Assembly: GCA_000333855.2 (NCBI GenBank)
Contig: CM007320.1
Span: 196,826-260,825, forward strand
Direction: 5' to 3'
DNA: 64,000 bases
Source of the DNA: Endotrypanum monterogeii
Lineage: Eukaryota > Euglenozoa > Kinetoplastea > Trypanosomatida > Trypanosomatidae
Made by a program: the position numbers and the translations under genes. Position 1 is the first letter of the stretch; each line of letters begins with the position of its first letter. Shown piece after piece: positions 44,827-56,605 of this stretch. The notes under the pieces were generated by a model. The model was not told the DNA's origin, made no database searches, and was given only the letters and a program-made list of their open reading frames with translations.

Positions 44827-45995
44827 GCATCTGTGTTTTTATTGCGGGAATTCCTTTGCACGCCACTCTTCGCCGTGTAGACATTTCTCCTCGATTTGTT
44901 TTGGCTTTCTCGGTACCCCTTAAAAAAATCCTGCGTCGGCCTTCTTCCCATTCTCAATACTTTTGTTTTGCACATATTATTATTATTATTCTTTTTTTGC
45001 AGGGGCTGCTTTCGCATCACATGCCAGGCGAAAAAAAACAAACAAAATAAGCCGAAAACAAAAGGATGAAATGAAAATCGCCGAAAGGAGGAAGGGGAGC
45101 GCAGTAGTGGAAAGGGCACGTGAGTCCGGTATTCCGAAGGTGGGGGGCAGTCGCACCCACTTTCAGAGCATTTTCTTTCTGCATGCCTGCTCTCCTTTCC
45201 CTGTATGCGTGTCTTGTACCACTGACGTCTCGTCCATTAAAAAAAAATAATATCTGATGAAGAGCACTCTTCTTCCATGTCTGCCGATACAAGCATGCGA
45301 TCCACGCATACAGAGGGGGGAGTCTCGAGAGATTAAGTGTGTAAGGAGGCAAAGACGTGCGCTCTCTTTACCTAAAAGAAATGTGATTCTGCCCTTTATC
45401 GGCTTGTGCTTTGTTTTGCCCCGTTACGTTTGTATGCGCACACAGGTTTATAGATCCGTTTTTTTTTCTTCCAGCGGGAACGACTTAATCAAGATTGTTT
45501 CCTTTCCGTGTTTATATGCTAGCATTACAGACACGCACACACGTGCTCTTACCAGGTTTCTCTTGTACGCACGCAGATACTGCATTGAGTAAATGCCTGC
45601 TCGAATATGTTTTCCTGTTTTTTTTTGTTTTTTTTTTCGCGTGATCGTAGATGATATATTTTTCATTCAGAAAAAAAAGGTTCGATGGGGGAGAGGATGA
45701 GAAGCGGGAGTGTGCAGAGGGGGCTCGAATAGACCCGCACGGCGGCGCAGTACCGTAAGGGCATGACTGTCTTTGGTTGCGCAGCAGAGTCAATAATCTC
45801 TCGTTGTTGTTCTTCCGTTTTTTTTTTTTGCAATAGTTTTTTTTTTTTCTTCTTCGGCACATAGCCCCCCCCCCCCCTTTGCCTCCCCCTCCTTCCTTCC
45901 GTGGGTTCAGGACGGCATGCAAAGCGAACACAAAAAGTTTGCCGTATGCTCCTCGAGGCCCCCTTCTTTTTTCTTCCATGAAAACAAGAGAAAGG

Positions 45996-46032
45996 GAACA
46001 CACACACGCACACACACACACACACACACATA
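45996..46032. repeat. CA microsatellite
   Basis: A CA tract of about 36 bases with CGCA interruptions. Confidence 0.88.
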
Positions 46033-46865
46033 CGCACAAATTAAAAAACGGAGGAAGACTGGGCTGTTCTTCTCAAGGATGTTTCTTTGCACCATATGTT
46101 TTTTTTTATTCATACAGTTTTCTCAGTTTCTTTAATGTATTTCGTTGCCCCCTCCGCTGCTCCTTTCCTGAAAGAACTCGTAATGCTGTGTGATACACGA
46201 ATCGACGTCAACTTTGTCATTCACTGGACTTACCTACCCCCCACACGTGCGTGTGTGCATATGCATGTTTGACGCAGCCCACTTGATGTTTTTTTTCTTT
46301 CTCCGCAGTGCTATCTTTCTGCTGAGTGATGGATGACACCGATACGAAAAGTAGAAGAAGATAATACATGACTGGATCGGCTGCGTAGGGAGGTGCTTCA
46401 ATGCTGCGTATTACAGAGCTCCGTGGTTGTCAAGCGACTTGTGTAGTTTGGTTTTGGACCCCTTTCTTTTATTGTTCAGATGAGTGTATATGAGTTATCC
46501 TCAGTTTCTCCACCTCACTTCATCGTTTTTTCTTCTTTTTGTTTTTTGCATCGTCTACAACCATCGGGGTCGCTGAGTCGCTGCATTATTCGCTCAGCTT
46601 TGCTTTGCTTTGTTTTTGTCTTTCTTCCTTTTTTTACCTTTGCCTTTGTAACCGGTGACCCCTCTCCCCTACCCGATTTCCCCATTCTTCTACTATTGTT
46701 GTCTTCGTAGTGAGCATTTTTTTCCCCCTCGTGTCCTTTTTAAAAAAAGTTTTCCACATTTCTCTACTGCATCCACTTTTTTTAAATTATTGTTCCAAGA
46801 GAGATGTCCCCTTTCACTTTTTGTTCTCTTTTGCTTTGTATTTCGATGGTCAAGTCGCTTTTTTT

Positions 46866-46901
46866 TTGTGTGTGTGCTTGTGTGTGTGTGTGTGTGTGTG
46901 G
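46866..46901. repeat. TG microsatellite
   Basis: A TG tract with one CTTG interruption, following an eight-T run. Confidence 0.88.
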
Positions 46902-49900
46902 TCTTCATCTCGTTTACCGCTTCCATTTTCCCATTACCACAACCACAACGACTTCCACCTCCTTTTTGTCCTGCGTCCTTCCTCTTTTTTTGTAGATTCT
47001 TTTTTTTTCTATTCTATCTTTTTTTTTTTTGGTTTGTATTTTTGATGTGTTTTTTTTTCCGTTCCTTCTTTATCACTGAATCTTCTATTGCCTTATAACT
47101 TAACTGATTTTTTGTTTTTTAGTTGCTTTCTCTTCATTTTCCATTTCTACAACCCAACATACATCAGCCTCCCCCCTCCTCCTCCCCTTCCATCTCGTTC
47201 GCACTTTCCGGATCCCTCCAGGGATGCACCTTCCATATTATCTTTCGCAGACGTATTTCCGCTTAGGCGGTTCTCAATGCAGATGGTCCGCATGGGATCA
47301 GTGTCTTCGGGTCCCTCGCCGATACTCTTTCTGTGTGCTCCTGTGCTGGCATCTACCCATGTAGACGTTGCTGAGTAACGTAAAAAAAAAAAAAGCGAAG
47401 TGGAGAGGGACGAAGGGCGCGAAGAAAGCGGGGTGAGGGGGAGGAAGGGAGCCGTGGCATTTATGCTACAGTGATATCCCATTACTTTCTCCAAGACCGA
47501 CGAAGCGGGCTCAAAGTCAAAGGGCTCATCAAAACGCTAGCGGTAAACAAGTGGCAGTTGTTGTGTGTTTCTGTGTGTGTCTGCTTTCACTTCTACATAC
47601 ACTGAACTCGGCCATTTTTTTCGTCGTTCCCTGGTTTATCCCTTCCATTTCATACTCCCTCTGTGATACTCCTCCTCTTTTTTTTTCTCTACCACTTTAG
47701 AGTTGGACAAATATTTTAAATCACTCATTTTTTTTTTTGTAGAGTGTAGGTGCGTGTTTTGGCCGTGTGTTGTGTGTCGTCCCCCCTTTCCCCCCCTCTC
47801 TTCACATAAAAAAGAAAAAAAACTCTCATACTATTCATCTTCACCCCTTCCCCTTTATTCCTCGTCCTCCTCCCTCTCGTCCCTCTACCTCTCTCCTCCC
47901 TCCATCTCTGCGTGCTTGTAGGTCTGTTGCTGTATAAACCTTCCCCCTCTTTTCTTCAGCGCCCCGTCTCTCTGTTTTCCGCTCTTCTACGTTTCGTGTT
48001 CTCTTGAGTTTTCCGTGTGTATCCCCCCCCTCAACACACCCACACTCTCTTCTTCTTTCGGTTGTACTCAATGATGTACTCCTCGTTCAAACATCAACAC
48101 AACGTCTGCCGTCGACTGCCCCCCTCTTCTTTTCTCCACCGCACGCAAGGGATTATTTTTCGCTCTTTTTAATTTTGTCCTGCATTATAACACTCTCCTT
48201 AAAAAAAAAAAATTACGTTCCTATTCGAAGCAAAACGTACGTACTCGTTCGCCCCTTAAAAAAAAAAAAATAGTCTTGTCTTCTTTTTGCGTAAACCTTC
48301 TTGATGCTGGATCCATCATTGCCATAGCAAGTCTGTTTTTTTTTTCCACCTCACATTTCTTTTGTGTACTCTTCACATGGTCATTGATGCATTCACAACG
48401 AACATGTCCCGTGCGTTGTGTATGCTGATCTGCTCGATGAGCAGCCTGGCCACGACGCTGATACATCAACGGAGCAATGAAGGTGAGGAGGCTTGGAGTC
48501 AAGTGAACTCGTCGTAGGAAGGAGGGATCAGGGGATATGAAGAACACATATTTCGTTGGTTTGCTGCTGTTGTTGGCTCTCTCACCCCTCAGCTTCGACC
48601 CCATTTTATATGCCCTTTCCCCCCCTGTGCGTGCTCACTAGCAGTTTGGGTTGCTTTGTCTCTGTGAGCGTTTTTTTTTTCTCCTCCCCGCTGCACTTTT
48701 TTTTCCACCTGCTTACTCTGTTTGTTTGCGCCTTCGCATTTTTTTTTCAATATATATTTTACGCTTCATGCCATGCCTCCTCCCATCGCTCAAAGGGCTC
48801 ACAGGTGTGTCGGCGCGTCTTCATGAAGAGATGCTGTATGTGACCGCAGATTCCCTTCCTTCTTTCCCTGAGGGTATTCCTTCGCCTGCGCATTATTTTA
48901 ACCTTGCCTTAACTACATTTCCGCTGACCATGTCGCCTGTTATTACTGTGATCGCCTGCCTCGAGGTCTTTTTTTTCTTCTTGTTTTGTTCTTGGTGTAT
49001 ACCACCGTGCGAAGGAACAATGTGAATTAAAAAAAAAAAGCGCTGGAAAGAAGAGCGGGTGGGCGGGGGGCGGGGCGGGAGATAAGACGGAGAGGAGGGG
49101 ATCGCCCCCTCTTTTCTTTCCCACATAAAAAGAGGAGGACGGGTCAGTGATACTGTAATGATACAGAGAAGTCTCGCGGCTCAGAAGTTCAATGCGGACG
49201 AGACGATCCCGGTGCGGTCGAAAAAAAGAAAAGGAATACTGAACAAGTCAACGAGGACAGCCAAAACACACCTACACACGCGTGGCTGGCTATTTGTTGC
49301 AACTTCCTTTTTTTCTTGTCTTTGCAGCGATAGTTGTTTTGGGTTCTTCTTTCCCTTTGTCTTTTTTGCTCCCCCTCTCCGTGTGCGGGGCATCTTTTAA
49401 AAAAGTCCCGTTTTTTAAATCACCTGTGATTTTTTGTACGCGCAGCGGACAACACCACAGCGATAAAAAAAAAAAGTGTAGAGCCAACCGACAGAAATCA
49501 GAAGTGTATATACAATTTTTTTGGGGAAATACGAAAAAAAAAAAAGGAGGAGGAAGAGGAGAAACGTATTCGATGAGAGGCGAGACACAGTAAAACATTT
49601 TGTGCATGAGCTTAGACGAGTTGATTTGGGGATTCTATAAGGACGCTCCGCAGCTAGTCAGTCTCGCTGTGATATGACATTCCTATTTATTTTTTTTTTT
49701 GCGTCTTTTATCTTACGCCTCTGTTTTGCTGTCGTCTTCAACCCGAAAAGACGCATTTCTGTTGCTGTTGTCACAGACCTTCCGCCACATTATTGCCTTA
49801 CTCTATAGTGGGAGGTGGAGGCCGCGTTATTAGAAAAAAAAAAGAAGCCGAAAAACGTAGACGAAACTCGGTTGATTGTGTGGATACACGAACACACATG

Positions 49901-50816
49901 CGCGCACGCTCTGTCCTCTTGACTCTGTACTCCTGCGTGCCCGCTCGTTTGGTGTTCCTTTTTTTCGTTTTATATCCCTGCGCATGTTTTTTTTTTCGTT
50001 CCAGCTTTTTCTTTTTAGCCTGAGTTTTTTTTTTTTTGATTGTTTTTTTTTTTTTGTGCGTGTGTGTGAAGTTACGCTTGTTTCTATGAAGGTATGTCTT
50101 GCCTCTTTTCCCTTTTTTTCTGCAGCTAGACCACTCGTGTCGCTTTCCTTTATATGCCGTTTTCATGACCTTCGCGTTTCCTTTTTTTTTGATCTGGTGG
50201 CTCGTGTTTGAACAGCATCCAACAGAAATGCTTTTTTCCCTTTTCTGCCTTTTCCTTTTTTTTTTTTGTCTACCCCTTCTCAATTCTCTTTTTGTTTTCA
50301 TTTTTCTCCTCTTTTCTAGCTGTACAATCGTGTACAAACTGTACCTCCCCATCCCGATGCCTGCACCCCCCTCCTCCTTCATTCCCCCACTTACGATGGT
50401 ATGATCTCTAGCATGTGAGCATCGGTGCTTATTCGCGTCTATGCCCTTTATTTCGCTGCACGGACCTGGCAGATCTTTCACCCCGTCGTGTGACGGCAAA
50501 TCTTCTATTTTCTTTTTTTTGTTCTCGTGTGATGTATCACCGCCTCTAATTCCTGGCAACTACTCTTCCCGTTTCCAATCTGCCTTCACCCTCTGCCTCC
50601 CCTCTCCAGTTTGCTGATGCTGTGACGTATTTCTATGTGCACCCTTTGGGGAGTTGGAAAAAAAAAGGAAGGACAGTAAAAATCAAAGACTTGCGGTGCG
50701 GTTTTGTTGCATCACCTTTTCTAGTGGAGTGGGAATTTCTTTTTCTTCTCTCCCTATTCGGTGCCTGTTTTTTTTTTTCCTCAGGTGATTGAGTGACTTG
50801 AGTCGATCTTCCGAAC

Positions 50817-50820
<4 letters not shown>

Positions 50821-50850
<30 letters not shown>
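50821..50850. repeat. TA microsatellite
   Basis: A perfect TA tract of 30 bases. Confidence 0.92.
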
Positions 50851-50853
<3 letters not shown>

Positions 50854-51144
50854 CAGACGTATATTTTCTCTGCCTTCACATTTTGATGTAAACTGTTTTC
50901 TGATTTTTTTTTGTTGGTTTGATTGTCTGTGTGTATGTGTGTATGTTAAAAAAAATTGCAACAACGTTTAATGTAGCCCCTGTTGAACGTTATCGTTTTC
51001 CCCTGGGTTCCTCCGTTTTTTCTTTGCTTGCCTTTTTTTTTTCGGCATCCGCGAAACTGATGGAAGAAATAACGACGCTTAATAGCAAGGTGCTGATTGT
51101 GCGAAAAGGTCAGGGGAGGAGCGGTATCTCGGTGCTCGGAGACG

Positions 51145-51145
<1 letters not shown>

Positions 51146-51175
<30 letters not shown>
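51146..51175. repeat. TG microsatellite
   Basis: A perfect TG tract of about 30 bases. Confidence 0.9.
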
Positions 51176-51804
51176 CATGGACGTGTGCAGGCTTCTGTTT
51201 TATTTTTCTACGGTACCTTTCCTTCTGTTTACGTCCTTTCCGACCAGAAAACGGGATCTCAGTCGGAAAAAAAAAGGACAGTCTTCATTGCAGCAAGCCA
51301 CCGATGCAGCTCATAAATCTCCGTGCGTGCATTTTTTTTTTCCTCTTATCATCCTCGTCGTCATCGCTTTCCCACGGTGATTCCCTTTCTCTCGCCGACA
51401 GTCGTCCTTTTTATTTCCATTTTTACAATTTTATTCCGGTGCGCAACAATCAAGTTTTCATTCGCAATGTTTCGTTCACTCGCTTACTGTTTGTCTTCTC
51501 ACTTGCCCCTCCTCCGATGCTCCTCTTTTTATTCCCCTTTTCGGAGCGAGGCGTGTTTGTGCCCTAGTATGCTTCGGCTCCTTGAAGCAAAGAAAGGGTG
51601 CCATGTCTTGCGTTCGGATCGTGCAGTCGCTCGTGTCCTAGAGAGACCTCATCTGTTTTTAGCGTCGGCAATGTTACTGCCCCATGTCAGGAGAGGGGGA
51701 AAAAAGAGCTCGAAAGCAACAGTGCGGAGATATCCAGGGGGTGACAATGTGCTCGTTTTTTTTAAATCTGTTCATGCCGCAATGCGTTCTCAACTTCTCC
51801 CCGT

Positions 51805-51837
51805 ATGTATATGTATATATATATATATATATATATA
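51805..51837. repeat. TA microsatellite
   Basis: A GTATATG start passes into a TA tract of about 25 bases. Confidence 0.88.
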
Positions 51838-53495
51838 ACTCTATGCATGTACATACACCGCCGTGTGTATGTATTGGGGGAGTATGCAAGCAGAGTACTT
51901 CAAGCGCGCATGATTGGATGGAGGGAGAGGGTTACGAAATTCGTGGAGGGGGGAGCATAGTGCTGTGAAGGGATGCCCGGGGCCTAAAGCAGGGGAAAGG
52001 GTATTCCTCACCACTGCAGCATTTCATTCGCTTCCTTTAAAAAAAAAAACCTCGTCCGTTCTCTTCTTCCTTCTCCCAAACTCAGTCACCCGCTGACAAG
52101 CAGACACCAAGAGACATGCCGAAGAGTTTTTAAATATTTTTTCGACGTCTTGCCTTGCCTTGCCTTCTCTCCGTTTGGTGTCGTGCCTGAATAGAGATGG
52201 TTTCATAGGAAGCCACACCGCGAGAAAGGAGAAGGGAAAGGGGCAGCGAAAATAAAGCGTTTCATGGGGTAGATGTATACACACATGTCGAAGCCTCCCC
52301 CTCCTTCCCCCCGTCGGTTGCTTCTCCTCTTTGGAAATTAGATGATGTTTTTAATGGCAGTCCGCTTTCTCTTTTCGTTTTTTTCTTCTTCCCTTGCCTT
52401 CTCTTGTCTTCGTACCTGGCACGCGCGCTCCATTTTTCCCCGCTCTCCTCGTTCTACCCCCCCCCCCCCTCTTCCTCGCCTTTCTCCCCTGACTTTGTGT
52501 GTGGGTCATTTTTTTGTGTGTGTGTGTAAATACAGACGCCACAGACCAGAAAAAGAACGTGTATGTGGAGTTTACGCGAGCGCAGAGCCACACCTGGACG
52601 GGGAAAAGGTAACGAAAGCACCGCATTGGAGGTGGATAACATCGGGGAAAAAACAGAGAAGAGATACACTCGGACATGAAAGATGCTCGCAGGTGACCGA
52701 AACAAATAGGTTTCACTCACTCCTTTTCTCCTTTCACCTCCCCCGCCTCCCCCCAAGGGAAACGCCAATCACCTCACGACTGAAGAAGAAACGAAGGCTG
52801 CATGTCAAAGAGAGGAAAAGAGTTGGGAGGGTTGACGAGGTGGAGGCTCCTGAAAGAGAGGCGGGTGGTGTTGGTAATGCTAGAAAAATGGATGATGTGA
52901 GCCAGGTGCAACCCTACCTACTTTTGAGACTTCAGCGTTCACACAGGAGATCTGAGAGAGACTGAAGCGTACAACAACAACAAAGAATGGAGGCGCATAT
53001 CAAGCTGTTCGTTGTTCGCACCTCGCAGGGGGCGTCAATGTGAAAAAAGGTGTGCGTCGATCGGCCTCTCAGCATGCGTTTTTATTTCTGTGTTTCTCTT
53101 TTATAGTCCACTTTCCTTGTCTTGTACCTTTCACGTTTCTCTGGTTTCTTCTTAACTCCATTTTTTGTTTTGTGTAACTACAATCTTTCAGGTCCGCCGT
53201 TTTATATATTTATTTTTACCTATCTTGATGTCGATCTTTGGTTTCATTTTCTCGTCGTTTATATTTTTCTTATCGTTTTTTTTTGTCTGTTTGTCTTGTC
53301 GGGCGTGTCGTGTGTTTTTATCGTCGCGTATTTTTTTTTTTTTGCTGGGGAAACCGACATTCCTATAAAAAGCCCCTCCAAGTACACCACCTTCCTCACA
53401 CACATTTTTTTTTTCTTCGGGAAGTGCGTTTAGTTGTGTTTTCAAGTCCTTTTTTTGGATAACCCTATTTTTTTCTGCTCTTTTCTGGTGTTTAC

Positions 53496-53508
53496 ATGCG
53501 GTGTATTC

Positions 53509-53554
<46 letters not shown>

Positions 53555-53791
53555 CTTCTTCGTTGTTCTTCGCCTACCTAGTCGGTCGTGTAGTTCGTTC
53601 TTTCGTTCGTTTCCGTTTACGGTTACGACGTACGTTATTACGTTTAGTTTTTTACTTTNNNNNNNNNNNNNNNNNNNNTAAGGTAGTCGTTAGTTTGTTG
53701 TTTTCTAAGTACCGTTTTTTCGGTTTTAGTTAACCTACTTTTTTACTTTTGTTCTCTTTCTTCGGTTGGTTTCGTACTAGTCGGTGTATTC

Positions 53792-53835
<44 letters not shown>
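53496..53835. repeat. Duplicated TG-repeat block flanking a gap (probable assembly artefact)
   Basis: The unit GGTGTATTCTTG plus a TG tract plus TATGTG occurs at about 53499-53552 and again at about 53783-53836. Sequence just after the first TG tract (53553-53658) loosely resembles sequence after the second, and sequence just before the second (53679-53782) loosely resembles sequence before the first. Both inner segments look error-rich. The simplest reading is one locus duplicated by a failed gap closure. Confidence 0.7.
53659..53678. other. Assembly gap, 20 Ns
   Basis: Twenty undetermined bases between two noisy copies of the flanking sequence. Confidence 0.99.
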
Positions 53836-53837
<2 letters not shown>

Positions 53838-56014
53838 TTCTCTTGTCTTGCTCCCATGCGTGAGTTGCTTTCTGTTCCTTCGGTTTACAGCGTATTACAG
53901 TTTTATTTTTCTACGCTTCGCGTGTTCGCTCTTCTCATCCGTCTTGTAGCTCTGTCTGCTGAGTTTCTCGAGGTACCTACAAATATCCCCAACTCCGCCC
54001 CCCTTTGGCGGGCAGAGCCATCGCGGTACCTATCAACCAAGGGGACGAGCACTTAGAGAGATGAAGGGAAAAATAATTTCGCGCCAGCGGGCTTTCTTGA
54101 AGGATTAGCACTAATAGGCAGGGCGATGAATGGATGAATGGAGAGGGAGAGACCTTCTGATTAAGCACACCGAAAACATACAAGTGTGAGAGGACAAGCG
54201 TCAGGAGAACAGAAAACGACGGCATCTACCCAACACACACACACATACACACACAGACCGAAAGAAAGGGGTAAATGAGAGACGCGTGTACGAGAAGCAC
54301 AAGGAATTCGCAAAAAAAAACTATTTGAAAAAAAATTCAAGTGCCGATACCCAGAAGCCTGCGAGCACCGTGCACCACGTGTCATCTTTATCTACGCGAG
54401 TCATCTTTGTGAATGCGCTGAGTGGCGACATCCCCTATCTTTCTCTCCCTTGCAGATCTTTTTTTTTTCTACATGTTTTCCCCTTTTTTTTTTCGTTTCC
54501 TTCGATGCGCGTGCGCCAGTGTGTGCGTGAGGTTTGTGTAACCTTTTTTTTTCTTTATTCCATTCTTGGAGGTCGTCTTTGTAGGGGAAATCTGTCTCTC
54601 TAAAAAAGAAAAAAAAGGCTTTAAAACATAATTAACAACCGAAAAAAAAGAGAAGTATATCCGATATTTACACTGGAGAGAGGCGCATAGGCATGCGCAC
54701 ACGCACTGATGCGGAGGGACCAATAGTGGCTGCAATGTTCGAGTGCACCCCACTCTCCTGGACAGGGTTGTGGGGGTAATAATAATATCCACGGGAACGC
54801 ATATTAGAAAAGGCAAGAGGGGTTGTCTTTCACTTTTGCCGGTCCAGGGTGACTCTCTTGCGACGGTCAAGAAGTGTTCAGATCCCATTTTCACCCTCTT
54901 GCGATTGCTTTTTTTTTTTTAAGCCTCTCGCATTCTTTATCACGTCCACCTCACCTCATTGGGGGCGAGAAATGATAGAGAAGCGTCCTGCGACACGGCT
55001 GAAACGGGTTGGATGGGTGTGGACTTGACGTCCCATTTCTTCCTCGACTATGGATGGCGGGTGTGCTTACCTCCTTGAATCGTGTAACAGCACTGTTCTT
55101 CTTCCGATTTCCCCGCCGCTGTGGTGACATTAAAGCCCCTATACCTCCCTCACTATATTCATATCCCTTTTCATGGTTTGCTTCTTTCCTGCTCGTTTTC
55201 TTTCCTTGCGACCTTGTCGACCTCTGTGCGTCTCCTGTTCACACCTACACACGGTGACAAACGCCTACATACCCCTCCCTCACACACATACACACAAACG
55301 AATACACAAAACGTTTGCTAATCAAGCACAGCGGTAGCTTTCTCGTCCAAACAAATTCTCCATCATTCGGGCACCAGGCATCTTTTCGTTCTGTGTTTTT
55401 TCTCTTTTTTTTTTTCGCACTTCGTTGCCTTTATCTTTCCCATTACTATCACCTGTTTTTGTGTGTGCGAGTGTGTGTGTTTTTCTTATTCTTTCTTCGT
55501 CGTGATCGACAATTGCAGCCTACGAAAAGAAATCCATAGAAGTGAATACAAGCAGTCGTGTAGAGCAGGTTTGACTATCATCCTCTCTGCCCTCGTGCAC
55601 ATACGCCACTCACACACCGACGTTCTGATTTCCTTCACCCCCCTTTTCCCCCTTGCTCCCGCACTGTGCATCTTTGCCGAGTGTCGACGTTTTGTCTCCT
55701 CCTGTCGCATCTTGACTCAAGAGTCAGAAGGGTTACGTTTGTGTTTCGCGGGCTGCGTCTGGGGGGGGGGGAGTGCACTCTTCACTCTTCTAAGCTACGT
55801 GAGGCTTACAGGCATCTTTTCATACCTTCCAGTCGCCATTACGACTGGGACTCGTTCCACGGCACGGGGGCTGATACGCTAACAATCAAGGTAGACACCT
55901 TCACTCTTGCGCACACAGCTGTGCACCGGTACCCCTCCAGCACCAAAAGAAAGAAAAAAAAACGTGATTCTTAGCCGCTTTTTAGCTTATCCGAAGTCCG
56001 TTTGTATCTTTGAA

Positions 56015-56047
<33 letters not shown>
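56015..56047. repeat. CA microsatellite
   Basis: A CA tract of about 32 bases, about 560 bases before the next gene. Confidence 0.9.
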
Positions 56048-56049
<2 letters not shown>

Positions 56050-56385
56050 AGTAGAAACACGACTGCGTTGTATACATCCGCATACACTTATATTTGTGTG
56101 TATATAACACTAATTTTTTCCTACTTTTCCTCTTATCACCGGTGTGGGACTTCTCCTTTTTCCTCCTGCCTTGCGTGTCAATTGCATTTATTTGACTTAT
56201 ATTTCACTCTTTTCGCCCCCCCCCCTTTCCTGCTCGCGGGTCTTTTTATTTGTTGCTGTGGTGTGTTGTCATTACAGGAACGTCTTCTTCTCTCATCCTC
56301 TCTTCCCTCTTTTATTTTCGTTTTTGACTCGTATTTTTGACGTGTTTCTCTGTTTGTTTGTTTCTTTGTGTGTTTGTGGTCCATC

Positions 56386-56593
56386 CCCCCGTCATTCACG
56401 CTCTCTTTCTCCCTCACCCCACCGCTTTTCCATTTTTGTCTTTCCAAGTTTGATTTTTTTTTAGTTTTATTGGGATCATTTTTGTTTCGGCCTCTTCCCT
56501 CCCTCCCCGTTTACCCAAGTTCAACTTGTCTCGTTTCTTTATTTCGTCCGTCACTCTTTCCCTCTGCACGCTCGTGTCTCCGCTTCTCTACAG
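56386..56593 (+). promoter_or_regulatory. Long polypyrimidine region and spliced-leader acceptor of the 56606 gene
   Basis: About 200 bases of strongly T/C-rich sequence end in CTTCTCTACAG. The AG at 56592-56593 lies 12 bases before the ATG at 56606. This is the clearest long splice-acceptor region in the window. Confidence 0.65.
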
Positions 56594-56605
56594 AGGGAGC
56601 TAAAG

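Larger units (their letters stand above)
38393..56605. other. 18.2 kb gene-free region
   Basis: I find no ORF of convincing amino-acid composition across this span. It is mostly T/C-rich on the + strand, with interspersed purine-rich patches (for example 47390-47460, 52590-52980, 54050-54330). It carries two N gaps (42200-42209, 53659-53678) and at least ten dinucleotide repeats. The strand bias fits transcription from left to right. No tRNA, rRNA or SL RNA motif was recognised. Small nucleolar RNAs or long non-coding RNAs could be present and I would not see them reliably. Confidence 0.6.

Noticed and set aside
52342..52965. 207-codon ORF on the + strand, the longest in the 18 kb gene-free region
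   Set aside because: The first part is poly-pyrimidine translation and the rest is basic and irregular. Nothing suggests selection as protein, and it may reflect chance absence of stops in purine-rich sequence.
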